This document shows positions 57,680 through 64,000 of a stretch of 64,000 bases of DNA, piece by piece. Numbering within the stretch: position 1 is the stretch's first letter; every line of letters begins with the position of its first letter. Source of the stretch: Schlegelella_A sp038318385 (GTDB taxonomy: Bacteria; Pseudomonadota; Gammaproteobacteria; Burkholderiales; Burkholderiaceae_C); contig JBBQCD010000012.1 in the NCBI GenBank assembly GCA_038318385.1, forward strand, positions 1 to 64,000. The letters run 5' to 3'. Position numbers and translations under genes: made by a program. The notes beneath the pieces were generated by a model. It worked only from the letters and a program-made list of their open reading frames with translations. It did no database searches and had not been told where the DNA came from.

Positions 57680-58798
57680 TCAGTTCAACACGAGGTTGTC
57701 GCGGTGGATCAACTCGGGTTCCCCGGTGAAGCCGAGGAGCCTCTCGAAATCCGTCGAAGGCCGTCGCGCGATGAGACGAGCCTCGCTGCTGCTGTAGTTG
57801 GCCAGCCCACGGGCCAGCTCCACACCGTCCGCCGAACGCACCGCGATCACGTCGCCGCGGTGAAATTCGCCGCGCACCTCGACAACGCCGATCGGCAACA
57901 GACTCTTGCCCGCTTCGCGCACCTTGCGGGCGGCGCCATCGTCGACAACCACCGCGCCCTTGAGTTGCAGGTGATTGCTCATCCATTGCTTGCGCGCGGC
58001 GCGCTTGGGCGTCGCCGCGATCAGCGCCGTGCCGATGTCTTCGCCGGCCGCCAGCCGCAACAGCACGTCCGGCTCGCGTCCCCAGGCGATGATGGTGCTG
58101 GCACCGCTGCGGGCCGCGCGCTTGGCGGCGAGCACTTTCGTCAGCATGCCGCCGCGGCCAAGTGCCGAACCGGCGCCGCCCGCCATCGTCTCGAGTTCGG
58201 GGGCGCCGGCGCTCGCCTCCCGAATCAGCTCGGCCGCGGGGTCGTGACGCGGGTCCGCTGAGAAGAGGCCGCGCTGGTCCGTCAGGATCACCAGCGCATC
58301 GGCATCGATCAGGTTGGCGACGAGCGCCCCCAATGTGTCGTTGTCGCCGAACTTGATCTCGTCGTTGACGACGGTGTCGTTCTCGTTGATGACCGGAATC
58401 ACCTTGAGCTCAAGCAACGTCAGCAATGTCACTCGCGCGTTCAAATAGCGTTCGCGGTCGGCCAGGTCGGCATGGGTCAGCAGGATCTGCGCGCTGCGCA
58501 CGCCCTCTTCCCGCAGGCGCGACTCGTAGATCTGCGCAAGGCCCATCTGGCCCACGGCGGCGGCGGCCTGCAGCTGATGCAGTCCCTTGGGACGGGTCGC
58601 CCAACCCAGGCGCTTCATGCCTTCGGCGATGGCGCCGCTGGACACCATGACGATGTCGCGGCCCTCGCGCGCCAGCAGCGCCATCTGGCGGCACCAGTTG
58701 CCGACCGCGTCGGCATCCAGGCCACGACCCTCGTCGGTGACCAGGCTCGAGCCGACCTTGACGACGATCCGCCGGGCGCCCGGCAGCACCGCGCTCAT
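57680..58798 (-). CDS. proB: glutamate 5-kinase
   Basis: A 372-residue amino-acid kinase for the first step of proline synthesis. The kinase domain includes VVKVGSSLVTDEG, NENDTVVNDEIKFGDNDTL and GGMLTKVLAAKRAARSG. A C-terminal PUA domain (about residues 275-370) is present, as in long-form ProB. The ATG overlaps the obgE stop as TGATG; obgE-proB is the normal order in betaproteobacteria. Confidence 0.95.
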   Translation of the reverse strand: MSAVLPGARRIVVKVGSSLVTDEGRGLDADAVGNWCRQMALLAREGRDIVMVSSGAIAEGMKRLGWATRPKGLHQLQAAAAVGQMGLAQIYESRLREEGVRSAQILLTHADLADRERYLNARVTLLTLLELKVIPVINENDTVVNDEIKFGDNDTLGALVANLIDADALVILTDQRGLFSADPRHDPAAELIREASAGAPELETMAGGAGSALGRGGMLTKVLAAKRAARSGASTIIAWGREPDVLLRLAAGEDIGTALIAATPKRAARKQWMSNHLQLKGAVVVDDGAARKVREAGKSLLPIGVVEVRGEFHRGDVIAVRSADGVELARGLANYSSSEARLIARRPSTDFERLLGFTGEPELIHRDNLVLN

Positions 58799-59865
58799 CA
58801 GGTCGCTGCCGATGCCGCATCGAAGCGCGGATCGGGATCGTCGGGAACATGACCTCGCTCGCGCGCCACATGGTCGTACACCGCGCGGATGAGGGGCTCG
58901 CAGCCCTCGCGGGTCAACGCGGAAATCGCAAACACGGGCCCCTTCCAGCGAAGTCGGCGCACGAATTCCTTGACCCGTTGCGCGCGCTCATCTGCCGGAA
59001 CCATGTCGAGCTTGTTGAGCACCATCCAGCGCGCCTTGGCGTGCAGTGCGGCGTCGTACTTCTTCAACTCCGCGGCAATCGAGCGCGCCTGGACCACCGG
59101 ATCGACCGCGTCGTCGAACGGCGCGAAATCAACCAGATGCAGCAGCAGATGAGTGCGCTGCAGGTGGCGCAGAAACTGGTGCCCGAGGCCTGCGCCCTCC
59201 GCCGCGCCCTCGATGAGCCCTGGAATGTCGGCGACGACGAAGCTCTGTTCGGGCGCGACGCGGACCACGCCGAGGTTGGGATAGAGGGTGGTGAAGGGGT
59301 AGTCGGCAATCTTGGGTCGCGCGTTCGAGATCGCGGCGATCAGGGTCGACTTGCCGGCGTTCGGCATGCCCAACAGGCCGACATCGGCGAGCACGCGGAG
59401 TTCGAGCTTGAGCTTCTTCTGCTCGCCGGGCCATCCGGGGGTCTTCTGCCGCGGGGCCCGGTTGGTGCTGCTCTTGAAGTGCATGTTGCCGAAGCCACCG
59501 TCTCCGCCCTTGACGATCAGCACCTTCTCGTCCGGAACGAGAAGTTCGGCCAGTACCGCACCGGTCTCGTCGTCGCTGATGATCGTGCCCATCGGCATCC
59601 GCAGGACGATGTCGTCGGCAGCGGCGCCGTACTGGTCGGACCCACGGCCGTTCTCGCCGCTGCGGGCTTCGTGCCGGCGGGCGTAACGAAAATCGATCAG
59701 CGTGTTCAAGTTGCGGTCGCCGACAGCGTAGACGCTCCCGCCGCGCCCACCGTCGCCCCCGTTCGGCCCGCCGAAAGGAATGAACTTTTCGCGCCGAAAG
59801 CTCATGCAGCCGTTGCCGCCGTCGCCGGCGACGACATCGATGGTGGCTTCGTCGACGAACTTCAT
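58798..59865 (-). CDS. obgE: GTPase Obg (ribosome assembly)
   Basis: A 355-residue GTPase involved in 50S assembly and stress signalling. The glycine-rich Obg fold has GDGGNGCMSFRREKF and GGPNGGDGGRGGSVY. The G domain has GMPNAGKSTLIAAIS and DIPGLIEGAAEGAGLG. A short C-terminal tail replaces the long acidic one of E. coli. MKFVDEATI (59865) is the start. It lies downstream of rpmA after a terminator-like hairpin. Confidence 0.96.
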   Translation of the reverse strand: MKFVDEATIDVVAGDGGNGCMSFRREKFIPFGGPNGGDGGRGGSVYAVGDRNLNTLIDFRYARRHEARSGENGRGSDQYGAAADDIVLRMPMGTIISDDETGAVLAELLVPDEKVLIVKGGDGGFGNMHFKSSTNRAPRQKTPGWPGEQKKLKLELRVLADVGLLGMPNAGKSTLIAAISNARPKIADYPFTTLYPNLGVVRVAPEQSFVVADIPGLIEGAAEGAGLGHQFLRHLQRTHLLLHLVDFAPFDDAVDPVVQARSIAAELKKYDAALHAKARWMVLNKLDMVPADERAQRVKEFVRRLRWKGPVFAISALTREGCEPLIRAVYDHVARERGHVPDDPDPRFDAASAAT

Positions 59866-59960
59866 GGTCCTGGAGAGCTCCTCTGTCAAGCGGCGCGCGT
59901 GGCAGCCGCAGTGCCTGCGCGCTCGCGGCGGGCATGGCTATGGTAAGTCAGCGCCCCAAA

Positions 59961-59986
59961 GCGAAAGCCCCGGCAGGCCGGGGCTT
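59961..59986 (-). terminator. rho-independent terminator after rpmA
   Basis: A strong stem, AAGCCCCGGC with GCCGGGGCTT (59965-59974 with 59977-59986), is followed on the minus strand by TTTCGCTTT. It lies about 45 bases after the rpmA stop and would partly insulate obgE-proB from the ribosomal protein genes. Confidence 0.75.
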
Positions 59987-60030
59987 CGAGATCGCCAGCC
60001 GCCGCGCTGGAGCGTCGGCGAAAGCGCCGA

Positions 60031-60288
60031 TCAGGCCTCGCTGACGAACACTGTCTGGCGATTGCGCGGTCCCTTGACCGCGAAGCTGACCTCGCCATCG
60101 ACGAGCGCGAAAAGGGTGTGATCCTTGCCGACTCCCACATTGGAACCGGCATGAAACTTGGTGCCGCGCTGGCGCACGATGATGGAGCCGGCTGGCACCT
60201 TCTGACCGCCGAACACCTTGACGCCGAGCATCTTCGGTTGCGAATCGCGGCCGTTGCGCGTGGAGCCGCCGCCTTTTTTCTGTGCCAT
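60031..60288 (-). CDS. rpmA: 50S ribosomal protein L27
   Basis: An 85-residue protein near the peptidyl-transferase centre. The N-terminal MAQKKGGGSTRNGRDSQPK and GGQKVPAGSIIVRQRGTKFHAG are unmistakable. It follows rplU by 23 bases. Confidence 0.98.
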   Translation of the reverse strand: MAQKKGGGSTRNGRDSQPKMLGVKVFGGQKVPAGSIIVRQRGTKFHAGSNVGVGKDHTLFALVDGEVSFAVKGPRNRQTVFVSEA

Positions 60289-60311
60289 TTGGAACTCCTG
60301 GACTGGCTCGA

Positions 60312-60623
60312 TCAGGCGCCGAGCGCGCCGATCTCGATCTCGGTGAAATTCTGCCGGTGACCCTGGCGTTTCTGGAAGTGCTTGCGGCGTTGCATCTTGA
60401 AGATGCGAACCTTGTCGTGACGACCGTGAGACACGACGGTGGCCACCACGCTGGCGCCGGAAACGAACGGCGTGCCGATCGATACCTCGCTTCCATGGCC
60501 GATGGCCAGGACCTGGTCGAGGGTGACCTTGTCGCCCACGTCGGCGCTCAGCCGCTCGACCTTGATCTTTTCGCCCGCGGCAACCCGGTATTGCTTGCCA
60601 CCGGTCTTGATGACGGCGTACAT
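60312..60623 (-). CDS. rplU: 50S ribosomal protein L21
   Basis: A 103-residue 23S rRNA-binding protein: MYAVIKTGGKQYRV at the start and FKMQRRKHFQKRQGHRQNFTEI near the end. The ATG at 60623 matches the invariant family start. It is first in rplU-rpmA. Confidence 0.98.
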   Translation of the reverse strand: MYAVIKTGGKQYRVAAGEKIKVERLSADVGDKVTLDQVLAIGHGSEVSIGTPFVSGASVVATVVSHGRHDKVRIFKMQRRKHFQKRQGHRQNFTEIEIGALGA

Positions 60624-60706
60624 CTCAGCCCTTTCGATGATTTCGTGCCCTGCCGGATCCCTACTGGAGAGGCCGGTGGTTCGGCGCATTGCGCGCAGAG
60701 CCTACA

Positions 60707-60715
60707 AGTATAGCA
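60707..60715 (-). promoter_or_regulatory. extended -10 promoter for rplU-rpmA
   Basis: On the minus strand TGCTATACT combines the TG extension with a five-of-six -10 hexamer, about 85 bases before the rplU ATG. The -35 position (TGAAGA at 17 bases) is weak, as is usual for extended -10 promoters. Confidence 0.55.
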
Positions 60716-60799
60716 CCTGGCAATTATCATCTTCACGGCCGGGTGCCCGACACCGCCAAGGGGCCCCGGGTCGCTCGTGTGGCGGCCATGCGGCCTTCC

Positions 60800-60805
60800 T
60801 ATAAT
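60800..60805 (+). promoter_or_regulatory. consensus -10 element for the polyprenyl synthase gene
   Basis: A perfect TATAAT lies 21 bases before GTG 60827. Transcription would begin near 60812, which rules out ATG 60788 as the start codon. No good -35 is seen. Confidence 0.55.
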
Positions 60806-60826
60806 TCCGCGTCCCCAGAGTCCTAC

Positions 60827-61822
60827 GTGCATCCCACTGCCCCCCTCGTCCCCGGCCCCGCGCTCAGTGCCACTCTGCTGATGGCCGCCGACATGCGCCA
60901 AGTGGACGAGGTGATCCAGCGCCGGCTCGCCTCGGACGTTGCGATGATCAACCAGATCGCGCACTACATCATCAGCGCCGGCGGCAAGCGCATCCGGCCG
61001 ATGCTCGTTCTGCTGTTCTCGAGTGCGCTGGGATTCCAGGGCCGTGAGCGCTTCGAGCTCGCCGCGACGGTCGAGTTCGTTCACACCGCGACCTTGTTGC
61101 ACGACGACGTGGTCGACGAGTCGGCCCTGAGGCGGGGTCGACAGACAGCCAATGCGCTGTTCGGCAATGCCGCCAGCGTGCTCGTCGGCGACTTCGTCTA
61201 TTCCCGAGCCTTCCAGATGATGGTGTCGGTGAATCGCATGCGGGTGCTCGAGGTGCTTGCCGATGCCACGAATGTCATCGCCGAAGGTGAAGTCCTGCAG
61301 CTGATGAATATGCATGACCCGGATCTTGCGGTCGACGACTACCTGCGTGTCATCCGATTCAAGACAGCCAAGCTGTTCGAGGCGAGCGCGCGGCTGGGCG
61401 CTGTGCTCGCCGATGCCGACGGTGCGGTGGAGGAAGCCTGTGCCGGATACGGCCGATCCTTGGGAACGGCATTCCAGCTCGTCGACGACCTGCTCGACTA
61501 CGAGGGTGCGACCTCGCAACTCGGCAAGAACGTCGGCGACGATCTGCGCGAGGGCAAGCCGACGTTGCCGCTGCTCGTGGCGATGGAGCGGGGCTCGGCG
61601 GAGGAACGGGGGCTGATCCGGCACGCCATCGAACACGGCGAGATCAGCCGCCTGCCCGAGGTCGTCGACATCGTGCGTCGCACCGGCGCCCTCGACGCGA
61701 CACGGGACGCAGCCCGCTCGGAAGCCGAGAAGGCCCGGCAGATGCTGACCGCGCTTCCAGGCTCGCCATACCGCGAGGCTCTGCTAGAATTGTGCGTTCG
61801 ATCGGTGGAGCGTTCATCTTGA
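60827..61822 (+). CDS. ispB: octaprenyl-type polyprenyl diphosphate synthase
   Basis: A 331-residue trans-prenyltransferase making the ubiquinone side chain. The two aspartate-rich motifs are LLHDDVVDES and QLVDDLLDYEG; GGKRIRPM and TASLLHDD-like context are typical. GTG 60827 is favoured because ATG 60788 lies upstream of the likely transcription start and ATG 60881 would trim the N terminus. It is divergent from rplU, as in most proteobacteria. Confidence 0.93.
   Translation: MHPTAPLVPGPALSATLLMAADMRQVDEVIQRRLASDVAMINQIAHYIISAGGKRIRPMLVLLFSSALGFQGRERFELAATVEFVHTATLLHDDVVDESALRRGRQTANALFGNAASVLVGDFVYSRAFQMMVSVNRMRVLEVLADATNVIAEGEVLQLMNMHDPDLAVDDYLRVIRFKTAKLFEASARLGAVLADADGAVEEACAGYGRSLGTAFQLVDDLLDYEGATSQLGKNVGDDLREGKPTLPLLVAMERGSAEERGLIRHAIEHGEISRLPEVVDIVRRTGALDATRDAARSEAEKARQMLTALPGSPYREALLELCVRSVERSS
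61783..61790 (+). promoter_or_regulatory. extended -10 element for tRNA-Pro inside the end of ispB
   Basis: TGCTAGAAT-type sequence (TG extension plus TAGAAT at 61785-61790) lies about 70 bases before the tRNA. No matching -35 is obvious; the tRNA might instead be read through from ispB. Confidence 0.35.
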
Positions 61823-61860
61823 ACGCTCGTTCCACGGCCCGCCTGATGGCGGCGCTCGAT

Positions 61861-61937
61861 CGGGGTGTAGCTTAGCCTGGTAGAGCGCTACGTTCGGGAC
61901 GTAGAGGCCGGAGGTTCGAATCCTCTCACCCCGACCA
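61861..61937 (+). tRNA. tRNA-Pro (CGG anticodon)
   Basis: A 77-base cloverleaf with encoded CCA. Acceptor CGGGGTG pairs with CACCCCG. The anticodon stem CTACG/CGTAG closes the loop TTCGGGA, with CGG at positions 34-36. C1-G72 and G37 are the usual proline identity features. Confidence 0.95.
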
Positions 61938-62091
61938 ATTCGAATCATTCGCAACGAATGCCGACTTCGCAACGGCTCTCGGACGCCCCTGGCGTGAATT
62001 GTTGGCGAGGCTCCACGCCGCTGGCGTTTACACCGCTGGGTGAATCGGCGATGATCGTTCGATTCCACAACATGAACTGAGCGCCTGAAGC

Positions 62092-63810
62092 GTGGACACA
62101 CTGGCGGAAGCTCCACATTCAGCCCTCTCCGGCGTGGCGAGGGTTCTCGTTCATGCCGGCAAGCTCAGCGGGAAGGCCGCCGAGGACCTGGTGCGCACGT
62201 CCAAGGACAAGCGCAGCAGCTTCGTGGCCTCGGTCATCGCCGCGGGAGCGGTCTCCCCTTCGGATCTCGCCCATACGCTCGCCAGCGCACTGGCGCTCCC
62301 GCTTCTCGACCTGTCAGCGGTCGACGCCCAGCGACTGCCGCGCAACATCATCGATGGCAAGCTCGCGGCGCAGTACCAGATCGTCGTGCTCGGCAAGCGC
62401 GGCAACCGGATCTTCATCGGCGGCGCCGACCCGACGGACCAGGAGGCGGTCGAGCGCATCAAGTTCGCCACGCAGCTATCGCCGGAGTGGGTCATCGTCG
62501 AGCACGACAAGCTCGCGAAGATGCTCGAAGGCAGCGGCGCCAGCGCCTCCGAGACGATGGAGGCCCTGTCTTCCGGCGACTTCGAGTTCGATGTCACCGA
62601 CGACGTCACCGCGCCGCCCGAGGCCAATGACGTCACCACCGAGGTCGAGGACGCGCCGGTCGTCCGCTTCCTGCAGAAGATGCTGATCGACGCGATCAAC
62701 ATGCGGGCCTCGGACCTGCACTTCGAGCCTTACGAGTACCACTACCGGGTTCGCTTCCGGGTCGACGGCGAATTGCGCGAGATCACGCAGCCGCCGATCG
62801 CGATCAAGGACAAGCTCTCCTCGCGGATCAAGGTCATCTCGCGCCTGGACATCGCCGAGAAGCGCGTGCCGCAGGACGGCCGGATGAAGCTGAAGTTCGG
62901 CGCCAAGGCGATCGACTTCCGTGTCAGCACCTTGCCGACGCTCTTCGGCGAGAAGATCGTGATCCGGATCCTCGACCCGTCGAGCGCGAAGGTCGGCATC
63001 GAGGCGCTCGGCTACGAGAAGATCGAGAAGGACCGGCTGCTGAAGATCATCCAGCGTCCCTATGGGATGGTGCTGGTCACGGGCCCGACCGGCAGCGGCA
63101 AGACGGTGTCGCTCTACACCTGCCTGAACATCCTGAACCAGCCCGGAGTCAACATTTCCACGGTCGAGGATCCGGCCGAAATCAATCTGCCGGGCGTCAA
63201 CCAGGTCAATGTCAACGACAAGGCCGGTCTGACCTTTGCGGCGGCGCTGAAGTCATTCCTGCGCCAGGACCCGGACATCATCATGGTCGGCGAGATCCGC
63301 GACCTGGAAACAGCCGACATCGCGATCAAGGCGGCGCAAACCGGCCACATGGTGATGTCGACGCTGCACACCAACGACGCGCCGACAACGCTGACTCGTT
63401 TGCTGAACATGGGCGTAGCGCCCTTCAACATCGCCTCGAGCATCCTGCTGATCACCGCCCAGCGCCTGGCGCGGCGGCTTTGCGAGAACTGCAAGGCGCC
63501 GGCGGACTACCCGCGCGAGGCCATGCTCAAGGCCGGATTCAAGGGCGAGGACCTCGACGGCAACTGGAAGCCCTACCGCGCGGTCGGCTGCTCGGCCTGC
63601 AGCAACGGCTACAAGGGCCGCGTCGGCATCTACCAGGTCATGCCGATCACCGAGGAGATCCAGCGCATCATCCTCAACGAAGGCACCTCGATGGACATCG
63701 CCGCGCAGGCCGGGCGTGAGAATGTGCGCGACCTGCGCCAGTCCGGCCTCATCAAGGTTCGCGCCGGACTGACGACACTCGAGGAAGTGATCTCGGTCAC
63801 GAACGAATAA
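62092..63810 (+). CDS. pilB: type IV pilus assembly ATPase PilB
   Basis: A 572-residue hexameric extension motor. The N-terminal MshEN-like domain (about 20-150) is followed by the core ATPase: RASDLHFEPYE, Walker A GPTGSGKTVSLYT, Asp box VEDPAE, Walker B IIMVGEIRDLETADIA and the His box THLN-like STLHTNDAP. Two zinc-binding pairs, CENCKAP and CSACSNGYKG, are present. The start is GTG 62092. pilC follows after 45 bases. Confidence 0.96.
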   Translation: MDTLAEAPHSALSGVARVLVHAGKLSGKAAEDLVRTSKDKRSSFVASVIAAGAVSPSDLAHTLASALALPLLDLSAVDAQRLPRNIIDGKLAAQYQIVVLGKRGNRIFIGGADPTDQEAVERIKFATQLSPEWVIVEHDKLAKMLEGSGASASETMEALSSGDFEFDVTDDVTAPPEANDVTTEVEDAPVVRFLQKMLIDAINMRASDLHFEPYEYHYRVRFRVDGELREITQPPIAIKDKLSSRIKVISRLDIAEKRVPQDGRMKLKFGAKAIDFRVSTLPTLFGEKIVIRILDPSSAKVGIEALGYEKIEKDRLLKIIQRPYGMVLVTGPTGSGKTVSLYTCLNILNQPGVNISTVEDPAEINLPGVNQVNVNDKAGLTFAAALKSFLRQDPDIIMVGEIRDLETADIAIKAAQTGHMVMSTLHTNDAPTTLTRLLNMGVAPFNIASSILLITAQRLARRLCENCKAPADYPREAMLKAGFKGEDLDGNWKPYRAVGCSACSNGYKGRVGIYQVMPITEEIQRIILNEGTSMDIAAQAGRENVRDLRQSGLIKVRAGLTTLEEVISVTNE

Positions 63811-63855
63811 ACCCACGCAGCTTTGAAAAGGACGAGGGCGATTCCTCGACGCACC

Positions 63856-64000
63856 ATGGCCACAGCAGCAGCCGTCACCCAGAAGAAGATCAAGGACATC
63901 GTCTTCGAGTGGGAAGGCAAGGACAAGAACGGCAAGATCGTTCGCGGCGAAATGCGCGCGGGTGGCGAAGCCATGGTCAGCGCCAGCCTCCGCCGCCAGG
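63856..64000 (+). CDS. pilC: type IV pilus inner-membrane platform protein PilC, N-terminal fragment (runs off the window)
   Basis: The first 48 codons are present: MATAAAVTQKKIKDIVF and a segment with FEWEGKDKNGKIVRGEMRA, the usual PilC/GspF start. PilC anchors the pilus motor in the membrane. The membrane segments lie beyond the window edge. Confidence 0.9.
   Translation, partial: MATAAAVTQKKIKDIVFEWEGKDKNGKIVRGEMRAGGEAMVSASLRRQ

Noticed and set aside
61938..62091. A small gene or second tRNA between tRNA-Pro and pilB
   Set aside because: No cloverleaf and no open frame with a ribosome-binding site could be found in this 154-base gap.

Overview
The window is a gene-dense, high-GC chromosomal segment from a betaproteobacterium, most likely of the order Burkholderiales. 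Four things suggest this. Nearly every third codon position is G or C. The gene neighbourhoods are typical of that group: petA-petB, tatABC beside hisI-hisE, dusB-fis-purH, nrdB-nrdA-ampD-pilR-pilS, and rplU-rpmA-obgE divergent from ispB-tRNA-pilB-pilC. There is an AlaLys-rich histone-like gene beside nrdB. The type IV pilus genes have the expected arrangement. I see no insertion sequence, prophage, integron, CRISPR array or rRNA operon. Content is almost all core chromosome. No gene-free stretch exceeds 300 bases; the longest are 33149-33437, 37702-37977 and 679-926.

Layout. 1-678 (minus) carries the cytochrome bc1 genes petB (only its first codons) and petA. A DUF1631 gene, pdxA and a DegS/DegQ-like protease follow. 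6058-13634 (minus) is one tightly packed run of 13 genes: argB, a HAD phosphatase, slmA, pdeM, a DUF815 ATPase, a Nudix hydrolase, hisI, hisE, a small membrane protein, a HIT hydrolase and tatABC. 13817-17721 holds single genes on alternating strands: an orphan receiver, a 665-residue alcohol-forming fatty acyl reductase homologue, a phasin and a YqaA-like protein. 17823-32555 (plus) is a long co-directional block: dusB-fis-purH, ruvC, an RNB ribonuclease, a TonB-like protein, aroE, mtgA, an unknown protein, a TlpA thioredoxin, accB-accC, prmA, a zinc-ribbon membrane protein, a PfkB kinase and a small membrane protein. 32675-43120 (minus) carries the histone-like gene, nrdB, nrdA, ampD, pilR, pilS, a PP0621-like protein and a CcsA-like protein. 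43228-54481 contains ffh, ftsY on the other strand, a CAU tRNA, miaB, hemA-prfA-prmC, grxD and ubiX. 54531-64000 contains a lytic transglycosylase with proS, rppH, proB-obgE-rpmA-rplU, ispB, a proline tRNA, pilB and the start of pilC.

How the genes work together. Both halves of the signal-recognition targeting system (ffh, ftsY) and the whole Tat translocase are present; the Rieske protein of bc1 is a plausible Tat client. Pilus control (pilSR) and pilus assembly (pilBC) lie at separate sites. The nrdBA region has a readable promoter overlapped by a pair of NrdR-like boxes. The acyl reductase and the phasin, divergent from one another, hint at neutral-lipid or polyhydroxyalkanoate storage.

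Most adjacent genes in operons overlap by ATGA, GTGA or TGATG, so translational coupling is widespread. Several starts are non-ATG: GTG for aroE, mtgA, accB, pdeM, miaB, pilB and probably ispB; TTG for the Nudix gene; and apparently CTG for a small membrane protein beside miaB. All functional calls come from reading the translated sequence and from recalled family knowledge. No database search was run.
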